From: a virus | Virus record (IMG/VR): IMGVR_UViG_3300025128_000010 | Location: 1-36,084 of that record | Direction: 5' to 3' (one strand) | DNA length: 36,084 nucleotides | Made by a program: the position numbers and the translations under genes | Part shown: positions 6,214 to 13,278 of the stretch, one piece after another | How the letters are laid out: each line of letters starts with the position of its first letter | Position numbering within the stretch: the first letter of the stretch is position 1 | The notes under the pieces: generated by a model | The model's database searches: none | Told to the model about the DNA's origin: nothing | Seen by the model: only the letters and a program-made list of their open reading frames with translations

Positions 6214-6508
6214 CACAGGTTTAATGATGTATCCAGAACAACCAGGCTTTAAAAATACCCAGACCAGTTTTGTTGCAGCTTTGGATGCTGCCAGTGAAGC
6301 CCCCAAGCTTCGATTGCTGACCCTACGGGCAATCAAGGCAAGTGAAAATGGTTTGACAGCTGACGAAGCTGCTGCGGTCACAGGCGAAAGTGTTTTGTCC
6401 ATTCGCCCACGCGTAACGGAGTTAGTGAAAAAAGATTTAGTCTTTGATTCAGGACAACGCAGACCAAATGTTTCGGGGCGTAAAGCGATTGTGTGGGTGG
6501 CAGCATGA
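6206..6508 (+). CDS. Winged-helix DNA-binding protein
   Basis: This 100-aa protein is preceded by a strong ribosome-binding site (GGAGGTAACAGATA). Residues about 33-98 form a winged helix of MarR-like pattern (LRLLTLRAIKASENGLTADE, then AAVTGESVLSIRPRVTELVK and a short wing before KAIVWVAA). The first 30 residues are poorly structured. It lies in the recombination operon and may regulate it or a late function. No specific target is visible. Confidence 0.7.
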   Translation: MTDTGLMMYPEQPGFKNTQTSFVAALDAASEAPKLRLLTLRAIKASENGLTADEAAAVTGESVLSIRPRVTELVKKDLVFDSGQRRPNVSGRKAIVWVAA

Positions 6509-6684
6509 CCAACAGCAGCTACACGTTGGGTCAAGTGGTCGTTGTGACAAACTGGAAAGGTCAAACTGAGAACGCAACTGTTTCAGGTCGAACGATTGAA
6601 AAAACCCCCCGATATGATGTCACGATTGAGTCAGGTGAAATTTTAAAAAATTTAGAGGGGGAACAAATCAGTGCAATTAATTAG
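6505..6684 (+). CDS. Small beta-rich hypothetical protein
   Basis: This 59-aa protein starts at ATG 6505 (ATGA overlap with the previous stop) and overlaps the ERF gene by 14 nt. The sequence (YTLGQVVVVTNWKGQTENAT, then SGRTIEKTPRYDVTIESGE) suggests a small SH3-like beta barrel as found in short phage accessory proteins. No function is assigned. Confidence 0.6.
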   Translation: MTNSSYTLGQVVVVTNWKGQTENATVSGRTIEKTPRYDVTIESGEILKNLEGEQISAIN

Positions 6685-7336
6685 CAAAGCTCTGGTTGCT
6701 GCATTGGCAGAGATTGAAAACCCACCTCTGGCAGGTCGTGCCAATTACGGAAAGTATGCCCTGCTGGTTGACTGTTTAAAGGTTTCACGAAAAGCACTGT
6801 CACCACACGGGCTGGCACTGACACAAATGGTCAGCACAGATGCCGAAGGCGATAAACTGGTCACACGGATTGTCCATATTTCAGGTGAATTTATCGAAGA
6901 TGATGGAACGCCTCTGCTGTGTGACAACAAATCTAACCCGCAAAAAATGGGTTCGGCAATTACCTACGCAAGACGCTATGGCTTATGCTCAATCTTAGGG
7001 ATAGTTGGCGAGCAAGATGACGATGGACAGGCTGCAACGCCTGTTTCTGAACTGCCAAAAAAATCAGTTCAAAAGCCAACAGCAAATAAATCAAGCAAAC
7101 CTGTTCAAACTCTTTCAGAGGCACAAAACAGAATTGAATGGGCGAGTTGGGTGGATAACCACATTGAAGGGTTTAAAAAACATAAAAATATTTCAGAACA
7201 TACGGCTTGGTCAACCTTTACAAAAAAAGACAGAGCCATCTGTGCTGAAGAAAATCCTGAAGCTTTAGACGCTTTAGAAAAAGCGTATATCACAAGGAAA
7301 AACGAACTACTAAACCACCGAAAACAGGAAGGATAA
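6671..7336 (+). CDS. erf: ERF-family single-strand DNA annealing protein
   Basis: This 221-aa protein is a phage recombinase of the ERF superfamily, which anneals single strands during genome circularisation and recombination. The family block is clear: GKYALLVDCLKVSRKALSPH early, then QKMGSAITYARRYGLCSILG (about residues 91-110), followed by the acidic DDD. The C-terminal third is rich in K and S and less conserved. It starts with GTG 6671 after AGGGGG. It pairs with the PD-(D/E)XK exonuclease of the same operon, as Red beta pairs with Red exo in lambda. Confidence 0.88.
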   Translation: MQLISKALVAALAEIENPPLAGRANYGKYALLVDCLKVSRKALSPHGLALTQMVSTDAEGDKLVTRIVHISGEFIEDDGTPLLCDNKSNPQKMGSAITYARRYGLCSILGIVGEQDDDGQAATPVSELPKKSVQKPTANKSSKPVQTLSEAQNRIEWASWVDNHIEGFKKHKNISEHTAWSTFTKKDRAICAEENPEALDALEKAYITRKNELLNHRKQEG

Positions 7337-7341
7337 AAATA

Positions 7342-7563
7342 ATGGCTAATAAATACACCGAAGTTGCACGATTCAATTTGTTTAAAGAAAAAGACAAAGA
7401 GATTGGGTCAAAACGCCCTGACTATGGCAACGGTAAAGTTCTTCTGGATGTTGACCTCCCTGCGGGTCGCTATTCCGTTGGTGGCTGGCAGTATACTGAT
7501 TCTGGCAACATTGGCTTAAAAATTGAAAGGGTTGAAACGGTGGATGACGGGGGGTTTGATTGA
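7342..7563 (+). CDS. Small hypothetical protein after the annealing protein
   Basis: This 73-aa protein begins 5 nt after the ERF stop, behind AGGAAGGATAAAAATA. The sequence (KVLLDVDLPAGRYSVGGWQY) is beta-rich with an acidic end. It resembles small phage proteins that commonly follow recombination genes, but I know no function. Its stop overlaps the next start as TGATG. Confidence 0.65.
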   Translation: MANKYTEVARFNLFKEKDKEIGSKRPDYGNGKVLLDVDLPAGRYSVGGWQYTDSGNIGLKIERVETVDDGGFD

Positions 7564-7850
7564 TGGAGCAACACGCGATTGTGAAAGACCTTCCTCGTGA
7601 AAAAAGTGCTGTCCAAGAGCAGCAAAAGCTTTTGAGGCAGCTGCGTGAAGGGCGTTTGCCTCTCCTGGTCGAAACGCGACACGCTGCAATTATCTTGTTT
7701 GGGGAAGCGAATCGAAAAAATTTGTATCGGCTTTATAAGTTAATTAAATCTGGTGCAATTAAATCAAAAAAACTTGGTGCAAATTATTGGATTTTGAAAA
7801 GTGAACTTGAACGGTTAGCTGACGATGAAACGCATGAACCCAAGCACTAA
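7563..7850 (+). CDS. Excisionase-like helix-turn-helix protein (Xis candidate)
   Basis: This 95-aa protein starts at ATG 7563, coupled to the preceding stop. After a charged helical N-terminus, residues about 40-90 (VETRHAAIILFG, then NLYRLYKLIKSGAIKSKKLG and NYWILKSELERL) have the pattern of MerR/excisionase-type winged helices (HTH_17-like). Phage excisionases are of this size and often lie near the integrase, here about 800 bp away on the other strand. The excisionase role is inferred from fold and place. Confidence 0.6.
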   Translation: MEQHAIVKDLPREKSAVQEQQKLLRQLREGRLPLLVETRHAAIILFGEANRKNLYRLYKLIKSGAIKSKKLGANYWILKSELERLADDETHEPKH

Positions 7851-8118
7851 ACTTGAAAAAATCAGTGGCATTATTAAGTCACGCGGTGTGACACACGGTG
7901 GCTGGCAAGAAAACATGGACAACACAGCCGCCCTTTGGTCGCATTTTTTAGGCATACAAATTTCAAGCTGGCAAGTCTGCGTGATGCTCTGCTTGCTCAA
8001 GGTCAGCCGCATGACCTGTGGCGGTAAATTCAACATTGATGACTTTGACGACCATGTGGGCTATGCAGCGATGGCAGCTGCCTGTGCAGAGAATGAAAAA
8101 AAAGAAAAAGAAGTTTAA
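7825..8118 (+). CDS. DUF6378-like protein
   Basis: This 97-aa protein overlaps the preceding gene by 26 nt. The pattern is one I recall for DUF6378, a phage family of unknown function: GVTHGGWQENMDNTAALWSH, then a VMLCLLKVSRM helix, then DDFDDHVGYAAMAA. The conserved histidines and aspartates suggest a helical bundle with a metal or nucleotide site. A nucleotide pyrophosphohydrolase (MazG-like) role is an untested idea. ATG 7834 is an alternative start. Confidence 0.7.
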   Translation: MKRMNPSTKLEKISGIIKSRGVTHGGWQENMDNTAALWSHFLGIQISSWQVCVMLCLLKVSRMTCGGKFNIDDFDDHVGYAAMAAACAENEKKEKEV

Positions 8119-8323
8119 ATCTGTTCCTAAAATTCCTGAGGAACCCTGCAATTTTTGCAACAAACCTGTCGGCTTGAATGATTGGGTTATCAATGCAGCA
8201 GAAAAACTCTTGCATTATCCCGATTGTTTTAGGCAAAATTTAAATTCAATTACTTTATCGGGAGGTAAAAATGGCAGTCGAAACAGAAGTATTCATTCGC
8301 GTGAAAAATCACATTACAAATGA
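8093..8323 (+). CDS. Small zinc-finger-like protein
   Basis: This 76-aa protein starts at ATG 8093 with a lysine run (MKKKKKKFK) and overlaps its neighbours by 26 and 53 nt. The motif CNFC followed 20 residues later by HYPDC (CxxC...HxxxC) can bind one zinc ion. The C-terminus is basic. The long downstream overlap lowers confidence, but the cysteine-histidine pattern is unlikely by chance. The function is unknown; DNA or RNA binding is possible. Confidence 0.55.
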   Translation: MKKKKKKFKSVPKIPEEPCNFCNKPVGLNDWVINAAEKLLHYPDCFRQNLNSITLSGGKNGSRNRSIHSREKSHYK

Positions 8324-8606
8324 AGTTACCGAAATTGTGCCTTTGAAAGAAATTGTTGAGGCAATGGACATTGTAGACCCAACCACTCCTAAACCTAAAA
8401 ATTGGAGTGACGCTGAAAACACTTTTAAATATGAACAGGCGTTATCCAAAATTCAAAAAATTATGATTGGCACGCCTTTGGAAGAAATCGCACCAGATGC
8501 AGCCAAAATGTTAAAAGAAGAATTTGGTAAGGGCGACCCGATGAAAGATCATGCTACTATTTACAACATTAAAGCTCTAAATGAAGTGGAGTTGCTTACC
8601 TTGTAA
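8271..8606 (+). CDS. Hypothetical protein, last gene of the recombination operon
   Basis: This 111-aa protein follows an excellent ribosome-binding site (GGGAGGTAAAA). It is acidic and helical, with no recognised domain (VKNHITNEVTEIVPLKEIVE, then KYEQALSKIQKIMIGTPLEE). It ends just before the hairpin at 8612-8631. The strong translation signal suggests it is made in quantity. The function is unknown. Confidence 0.7.
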   Translation: MAVETEVFIRVKNHITNEVTEIVPLKEIVEAMDIVDPTTPKPKNWSDAENTFKYEQALSKIQKIMIGTPLEEIAPDAAKMLKEEFGKGDPMKDHATIYNIKALNEVELLTL

Positions 8607-8631
8607 AAAAAGGGGGGGCTAAATGCCCCCC
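8604..8631 (-). terminator. Terminator between the recombination operon and integrase
   Basis: GGGGGGC (8613-8619) pairs with GCCCCCC (8625-8631) around an AAAT-containing loop. On the minus strand it is followed by seven T (8604-8611), so it ends integrase transcripts. On the plus strand it is followed only by mixed sequence, so it may stop the rightward operon less well. Confidence 0.8.
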
Positions 8632-8634
8632 GAA

Positions 8635-9912
8635 TTAGCTGACTTTTTCAATTCTGAACTGCCCTAATCGCTCACCCGCGTTTCTATCACGCTCTGGGTC
8701 ATCGAGCCAATGCACGTAATGTTCTCGCGTCACCTTTTCAGAGGTATGCCCCATGACCTCGGTGATGTAAGTCCAATCGGCTTTCAAATCTTTTGAGAAC
8801 ACAGCGACACACATGGTCGCAAAAAAATGTCTAAGTTCATGCCAAGACAAGCTATAACCTAACTGAGCTTTGATCAAAGAATGGTTAAGGCTGAACCTTC
8901 GCCAGTGATCAGAAGTTCGATAGTGATTACCGCATTGCTGTGGAAACACTAAGTCATTTGCCTGGCTGTAGGGCGAACGCAAACGCCACTCTTTTAACTC
9001 TGTAATCAAACTTGGCGACAAAGGCACACGTCTATGCCGACAGTCCGACTTCGCAACATCTTCAATGTGAAAACAGTTTTTTTGAACTTGACGCACAACA
9101 TCACGGACAATCAAGCGTGAATGGTCAAAGTCAATTTGTTTCCACGTCATGGCAGCTTGTTCCTGAAAGCTTAAGCCCGTCTGACAGGCAAAACTTAACG
9201 CTTCAGCGTCACACCATTTTTTTCCAAAAATTTCGTATGCTGAGTCAATCAGCTTTGACATATCACTAAGTTTAAATGTCTGAAGTTTTGTGTCACGCTC
9301 AACCTCAACCCCCACACGATTATACCTGACTTTGTGAATTTCAATGCCAAGGGCAGGGTTTTCACGTAAATTGCCATCACGGATAGCTTGTTTAAACACG
9401 CCCTGCAACGCAGTTCGTCTTGCCTTCATAGACTTGTGACCCAAGCCTATTCCACCACGCTTATTAGGGCGGTTTTTCATTTGTGACATTACGACATCTT
9501 CAAGCACACCTAAAGTGATGTCAGGCAATTTTGCTTTGGCAAACGGCTTGTTGTTCCACATCGTTTCACATGCCAAGTCAGCAGATTTCGACAGTTCACT
9601 CTTGTAGGCATAAACAATTTTACCTTCGTCAAATCTCTGTTGTAAATGTTGCTTGTATCTTTTAGCAGCTTCGCCAAAAGTATTGTTGTTCGTGCGGTCA
9701 ACAACTGAACCTGATTTCTGCTCAACGCGAATGGTGGCTGCAAAATCTTCTGCCTCAGTTTCAGTCTTGAAAGTTCGTGTGTGGGTTGTTGTTTTTTCAG
9801 AAGCTAAATCTCTGATCTTCATCACGACCGCGTGTGCTGCTTCATTTTTTGCAGCCCGTGATTTGTGGAATTTAATCTTCACATTTTCAACAACTTTTCT
9901 TGAATCGTGCAT
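8635..9912 (-). CDS. int: Tyrosine-family site-specific integrase
   Basis: This protein of about 425 aa catalyses integration into the host chromosome. ATG 9912 is preferred because GAGGG lies at good spacing; a GTG at 9927 would add five residues. An AP2-like or arm-binding N-terminus and a core-binding domain (about 80-195) precede the catalytic domain. Visible catalytic residues are K288, HELR with H358 and R361, GH with H389, and the nucleophile Y399 in EHYVHW. The usual first arginine (TGLR..E) is serine here (TGLSFQEQ, S248), which is odd. The gene is followed by its own terminator and preceded by the box array and tRNA-fMet gene that probably form attP. Confidence 0.88.
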   Translation of the reverse strand: MHDSRKVVENVKIKFHKSRAAKNEAAHAVVMKIRDLASEKTTTHTRTFKTETEAEDFAATIRVEQKSGSVVDRTNNNTFGEAAKRYKQHLQQRFDEGKIVYAYKSELSKSADLACETMWNNKPFAKAKLPDITLGVLEDVVMSQMKNRPNKRGGIGLGHKSMKARRTALQGVFKQAIRDGNLRENPALGIEIHKVRYNRVGVEVERDTKLQTFKLSDMSKLIDSAYEIFGKKWCDAEALSFACQTGLSFQEQAAMTWKQIDFDHSRLIVRDVVRQVQKNCFHIEDVAKSDCRHRRVPLSPSLITELKEWRLRSPYSQANDLVFPQQCGNHYRTSDHWRRFSLNHSLIKAQLGYSLSWHELRHFFATMCVAVFSKDLKADWTYITEVMGHTSEKVTREHYVHWLDDPERDRNAGERLGQFRIEKVS

Positions 9913-10007
9913 GTTACTTACCCTCACTTAGTTTACACATAAGTAAAGAATATAGTAACTGACAGTTATTTTCAACCCTTAAATGCTACCAGACAGAAAA
10001 GGGGTCT

Positions 10008-10367
10008 GTAAGGGAGTTGTAAGGACAACACTTACAGAATTATCTAAGTCATTGATTTTATTGAAGGTGCTAAAGATTATGAGACTGTAGCCCCTTCGGA
10101 AATCTTTGATGATTTATGACTCAATGTGATGCTCTGTGTCGTTCTACACCATGTAAATCTTGAAGTTTTTGCCAGTCACTAATATTCCCTTGATTGTATA
10201 TGATTGTTTATACCACAGCTTGATTGTTTAAACAAAAAAATATTTTGTAAGGGAGTTTGTAAGGGAGAAAAAACGGCAGTTTTCTGCCATTCCTCCCTTA
10301 CGGTTTCTAAAAAATGGCGGTTTTCTGCGATTCCTCCCTTACAGTTTTTGCCCTATTTTTCCCTTAC
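10008..10367. repeat. Array of GTAAGGGAG boxes, direct and inverted
   Basis: Forward copies lie at 10008-10016, 10247-10255 and 10259-10267; the last two are 12 bp apart. Inverted copies lie at 10293-10301 and 10334-10342, with 8 of 9 bases at 10360-10367. The inverted copies belong to a 41-bp imperfect tandem repeat starting at 10275 and 10316, each with a small GGC(A/G)GTTTTCTGC hairpin. The arrangement suits arm-type integrase sites or a repressor array. Confidence 0.8.
10018..10080 (+). promoter_or_regulatory. Promoter-like block sharing sequence with the late region
   Basis: TTGATT (10052-10057), a 17-nt spacer and GATTAT (10075-10080) look like a sigma-70 promoter reading towards the tRNA gene. 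The -35 lies inside a 21-nt stretch (10043-10063) that recurs with one mismatch on the minus strand at 35590-35610. Both are preceded by TTGTAAGGA. The promoter is inferred. Confidence 0.45.
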
Positions 10368-10456
10368 AATACACTAAAAAGTTGTAAAATAGAGGTGTGC
10401 AGATAAGTCAACTAATAGACTTTTTTTGAAAAATGATTTACAACCCAAAACTCTGA

Positions 10457-10533
10457 CGCGGGGTGGAGCAGTTTGGTAGCTCGACAGGCTCATAACCTGT
10501 AGGTCGTAGGTTCAAATCCTACCCCCGCAACCA
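10457..10533 (+). tRNA. Initiator tRNA-fMet (anticodon CAT), complete with CCA
   Basis: The 77-nt sequence folds as a full cloverleaf. The acceptor strands are CGCGGGG and CCCCGCA, with the first-pair C/A mismatch that marks bacterial initiator tRNA. The D-stem is GAGC/GCTC, the anticodon stem ACAGG/CCTGT with loop CTCATAA, and the T-arm GTAGG/CCTAC with TTCAAAT. The encoded CCA ends the gene. The sequence is of the alphaproteobacterial type. It lies beside the integrase region, so it is probably the attP copy of the host's initiator gene and restores a whole gene after integration. It could also be expressed. Confidence 0.95.
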
Positions 10534-10536
10534 AAT

Positions 10537-11592
10537 TTAATTTTTAAATTGGTTTCGTTTCCATCGAAGAAACTCAGCACCCTCTTTTAAATCTGCAAAA
10601 GGTTTTACCCGTGTCTCAGGCGATGCTGTTGGGTCAATCACAAAAAGAATAGTTGCTCCAAAATTGTCCTGTCTAAACCCGCCACGCTTGCCGTATTCGT
10701 CATCCCACTTGTAGCCCCTTGCCCTCGCCATTGTGATGACGCGATTGTCAGCAGCTTCTTCTTGCGAAATAGCCCATGTGTGGTGATGCCCTGCAATGTA
10801 AATGTCTGCTTGATCATCCCACAGTGATGCACGTTTTTGACCTTGAAGAGGATTATAAATAGACGTTCCTTTGTGATTGTGGGCGGCATCAATTTTAACC
10901 TCACACGATGGAAAGCACAGTTTAAAATTTGCTCTCCAATCCAGCATTGGAATTTGATGCACGTTGATTGCTTTAAGGTAGGTTGAAAATTCAGTGTGCA
11001 TTGTGTCATGGTTTCCATGTAGCCAAACGACCCAAGGAATACCCGCCCCATCATCTTCCTTTTTGTTTAAAAACCATTGTGCTAACCGTCTTTCAGTCTG
11101 TCTGCTAATGTCGCTGTCAGCATACAGTCGAATTAGACGACCCCCCCAATTATCGACTGTATCCCCAATGTTGACTGCACCAACCCCCTCTGTTGTGGCT
11201 AAGATTTCAACATCTCTCCGCAAAAGCGGAATGTTGCAATGAACGCCCAGATGCGGGTCGCCAATAACTGCCAGCCCATAGGGTGCATCACTTTTGATTT
11301 TTACTTTGAACCAATGCTTGGCTGCCTCATGCTCACTTTTTTTGAGAAATGCAGATTCTAAATGATTCAAAATATCATTTACAGGTAAATCCTCGTCAGG
11401 AAACGTGGGAAGCTGTGCTTCTTCTTGCAGATGACGAACAGGCTGCAAGAGTTGTTTTGCTCGCCTTAATCTGTTTTGCAACGTGCCATAAGGCATATCC
11501 AGTTCCACAGCAGCAGCAGCGATTGACCCTGCCCTCTCCACTGTTTGCAAAGCCATTTGAAGTTCTGTTTCGGTTAAAGGTTTTTGAGGCAT
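10537..11592 (-). CDS. Metallophosphoesterase with N-terminal helix-turn-helix
   Basis: This protein of about 351 aa joins a DNA-binding helix-turn-helix (about residues 8-48, ERAGSIAAAAVELDMPYGTL) to a calcineurin-like phosphoesterase. The metal-binding motifs are in order: DPHLG (D112, H114), GDTVD, GNHD (193-196), HNH and GHHHTW (268-273). Phage proteins of this architecture are probably nucleases or phosphodiesterases acting on nucleic acid. The HTH suggests a sequence or structure preference. ATG 11592 follows a GGGG stretch and lies directly after the lysozyme stop. This is the last late-operon gene, ending 4 bp from the tRNA gene on the other strand. The substrate is not known. Confidence 0.82.
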   Translation of the reverse strand: MPQKPLTETELQMALQTVERAGSIAAAAVELDMPYGTLQNRLRRAKQLLQPVRHLQEEAQLPTFPDEDLPVNDILNHLESAFLKKSEHEAAKHWFKVKIKSDAPYGLAVIGDPHLGVHCNIPLLRRDVEILATTEGVGAVNIGDTVDNWGGRLIRLYADSDISRQTERRLAQWFLNKKEDDGAGIPWVVWLHGNHDTMHTEFSTYLKAINVHQIPMLDWRANFKLCFPSCEVKIDAAHNHKGTSIYNPLQGQKRASLWDDQADIYIAGHHHTWAISQEEAADNRVITMARARGYKWDDEYGKRGGFRQDNFGATILFVIDPTASPETRVKPFADLKEGAEFLRWKRNQFKN

Positions 11593-11594
11593 CA

Positions 11595-12020
11595 CTACCC
11601 CCTTTCAATCATAGCTGCAATGCGTTGTGATCGTGCAGGTACTTGTTTTGCAAACTTGCTATCTAAAATTTCAGCCGCAGCTTGAGTAAAATTATTTTCA
11701 GACATTGCCTGAATATGTTTTGCAAATTTTTTGTATCGAGGCAGCCCAAGTTGAAAAATTAATGAAACAATGGCGACCTGTCTGGTCTGTGTTAGTGCTG
11801 TGAACCAATCAAAAGTTTTTGCCTCGACCAAAACACGGTCTATGTCATTGGCAAGCAAAAAATCAATTTCGCTTTCGCTGAGTCCGATGCCTCCATTTGC
11901 ATCAATGTTACGACCCACACCGATGGTGATTTTGTTGTTGGTGCAACGGTATGCAAATTTTTTAACACCTTCTTCTGCCTTCAAATGTTCAATCATTTCA
12001 TTAACTGGAAATAAGATCAT
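11595..12020 (-). CDS. Endolysin, GH24 lysozyme (T4-like)
   Basis: This 141-aa protein is a muramidase that cuts peptidoglycan at lysis. The catalytic triad spacing of T4 lysozyme is kept: E17, eight residues, C26, five residues, T32 (EEGVKKFAYRC...ITIGVGR). Cysteine replaces the usual aspartate, a known variant. The length is typical for a single-domain enzyme. No signal peptide is present, so release needs the holin encoded upstream. ATG 12020 has AAAAAGGGAAAAA before it. Confidence 0.88.
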   Translation of the reverse strand: MILFPVNEMIEHLKAEEGVKKFAYRCTNNKITIGVGRNIDANGGIGLSESEIDFLLANDIDRVLVEAKTFDWFTALTQTRQVAIVSLIFQLGLPRYKKFAKHIQAMSENNFTQAAAEILDSKFAKQVPARSQRIAAMIERG

Positions 12021-12155
12021 TTTTTCCCTTTTTTAAAAAACGCCAAAAACCCCACCAAGCTTTTTTTTCAAAAAAATAAACCTTTGATTTCTTTACATAA
12101 ATTTTCTGAAAACAGTAGAAAACAGCCGTTTTTTGGAAATTTGAAAAACTCAATG

Positions 12156-12164
12156 TGTTATAAT
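12156..12164 (+). promoter_or_regulatory. Extended -10 promoter for the lone plus-strand gene
   Basis: TGTTATAAT is a perfect extended -10 (TGnTATAAT). It lies 89 bp before the start of the cysteine-peptidase-like gene. There is no consensus -35 at 17 bp, which extended -10 promoters can tolerate. The rest of 12021-12240 is AT-rich with runs of A and T and no gene. Confidence 0.55.
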
Positions 12165-12252
12165 GTGCTGTTAGTTTGAATTTAATGGCTCTTTGAAATT
12201 GTGAATAAAAATCGTTTTTAACGTGGATGCCTCTATTTAAATGGAGGTAACT

Positions 12253-12990
12253 ATGAAATTAAAATTGCGTTCAATCAAAGACGGTAAAGACAGCAACAGG
12301 TGGTGTGGAACCGCTGTGGTTTCAGCAGTAACCAAACTGACTACAGGAGAAGCTGCAAGGCTAATTCGTATTCAGTCAAATAAAAAAATGGTCACTGGAA
12401 CAACATCACGGCAAATCCATATGGCTATGAATGCCTGTAACATTAAAATGGTAAGCCATCGTGCCAGTGTGTATGGAGAAGAGGCTCGTTTCAGTCGCTC
12501 AAACGGTATAACTTTAGCTAGGTGGTTGAAACTTTCTGTGCGACATAGGACAGAAGGTAAAGTTTTTCTTATTAGTGCAGGTCGGCATTGGCAACTCATT
12601 TCTGGTAGGCGTTACACCTGCGGAAGAATACGAGAAATTGTATCTATACGAGATAAACGTATTAAACGTAGATCAAAGGTTAGAGCAGTTTATGAGTTAA
12701 TTTCCGATAATGTTACCAAGCCTGATTTTGACGTCAGCAAACCAAAATATGTTGACGTTTTTGCAAGCACTAAAGCTAAAGCTAGAAGGCTGGCAAAAAA
12801 AATAGGTGCGGAAATTGAAAAATCTGACCATGACTCAGATTATATTTACGTTAGTCCACCACCCATCTGGGAATACATGGTTGACCCACTAGACCTTGAT
12901 ACTAATGGGTATGGTGTTTGCGGCTGGGAAGAAGTCTTAAGTAGGCTTGAAGAATTTAAAGAAATAATTGATAAAACTCTTAACCGATAG
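12253..12990 (+). CDS. Cysteine-peptidase-like protein, isolated gene on the opposite strand
   Basis: This 245-aa protein sits alone on the plus strand inside the leftward late region. ATG 12253 is chosen because GGAGGTAACT is ideally placed; ATG 12241 is part of that site's leader. The sequence NRWCGTAVVSAVT (C18) and, about 95 residues later, FLISAGRHWQLISGRR (H112) follow the Cys/His pattern of papain-like (C39-type) folds seen in several phage proteins. The C-terminal half (KPKYVDVFASTKAKARRLAK and an acidic end) was not recognised. A private promoter and opposite strand suggest a moron, perhaps expressed in the lysogen. Activity is inferred from motifs only. Confidence 0.6.
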   Translation: MKLKLRSIKDGKDSNRWCGTAVVSAVTKLTTGEAARLIRIQSNKKMVTGTTSRQIHMAMNACNIKMVSHRASVYGEEARFSRSNGITLARWLKLSVRHRTEGKVFLISAGRHWQLISGRRYTCGRIREIVSIRDKRIKRRSKVRAVYELISDNVTKPDFDVSKPKYVDVFASTKAKARRLAKKIGAEIEKSDHDSDYIYVSPPPIWEYMVDPLDLDTNGYGVCGWEEVLSRLEEFKEIIDKTLNR

Positions 12991-13017
12991 GAATTAACAA
13001 GGCATCCACAAAACGAT

Positions 13018-13278
13018 TTACTTATAAAAATTACTCACAGACTTTCCCAAATCCATTTCGTAATCTTCTAGCAAAGGGATGCAAAACAAATTGCCTAGCA
13101 CCCACCCTTGTGGTGCAAATCGTGTCAGGTAAATTTCCATGCCCTGTTCTGAAATTGATTTTTGACAAAGTTTGACAGTTGCAAAAGGGGGGCTGCTGAT
13201 TGAATGAATTGAATTTTTAAATTGGCTTTCAGTTGAACCAAACATTAACACAATTCCAACCCAAAGTTCCATAACCAT
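13018..13278 (-). CDS. Small hypothetical protein of the lysis region
   Basis: This 86-aa protein begins immediately after the preceding stop (TAAATG) and has a hydrophobic start (MVMELWVGIVLMFGS) that could be a signal or membrane anchor, followed by ordinary soluble sequence (ISEQGMEIYLTRFAPQGWVL). No family was recognised. Its place next to spanin-like and holin genes suggests a membrane or lysis role; it could be an outer-spanin analogue, but no lipobox is visible. Confidence 0.55.
   Translation of the reverse strand: MVMELWVGIVLMFGSTESQFKNSIHSISSPPFATVKLCQKSISEQGMEIYLTRFAPQGWVLGNLFCIPLLEDYEMDLGKSVSNFYK

Larger units (their letters stand above)
9913..10456. promoter_or_regulatory. Probable attP arm region upstream of integrase, no protein gene
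   Basis: This 544-bp non-coding stretch holds several copies of GTAAGGGAG in both orientations, a promoter-like block at 10018-10080 shared with the late region, and AT-rich sequence with TGATTGTTTA repeated (10201-10210, 10221-10230). It lies between the integrase and a full tRNA gene, the usual place for attP. I read the boxes as integrase arm sites and/or operators; this is inference. Confidence 0.6.

Noticed and set aside
10240-10370. CRISPR-like repeat array
   Set aside because: The repeated unit is only 9 bp, occurs in both orientations with irregular spacing, and lies in an att region; there are no Cas genes.
10531-10554. Terminator after tRNA-fMet
   Set aside because: The inverted repeat is imperfect and almost wholly A/T, without a GC stem, so terminator strength cannot be supported.
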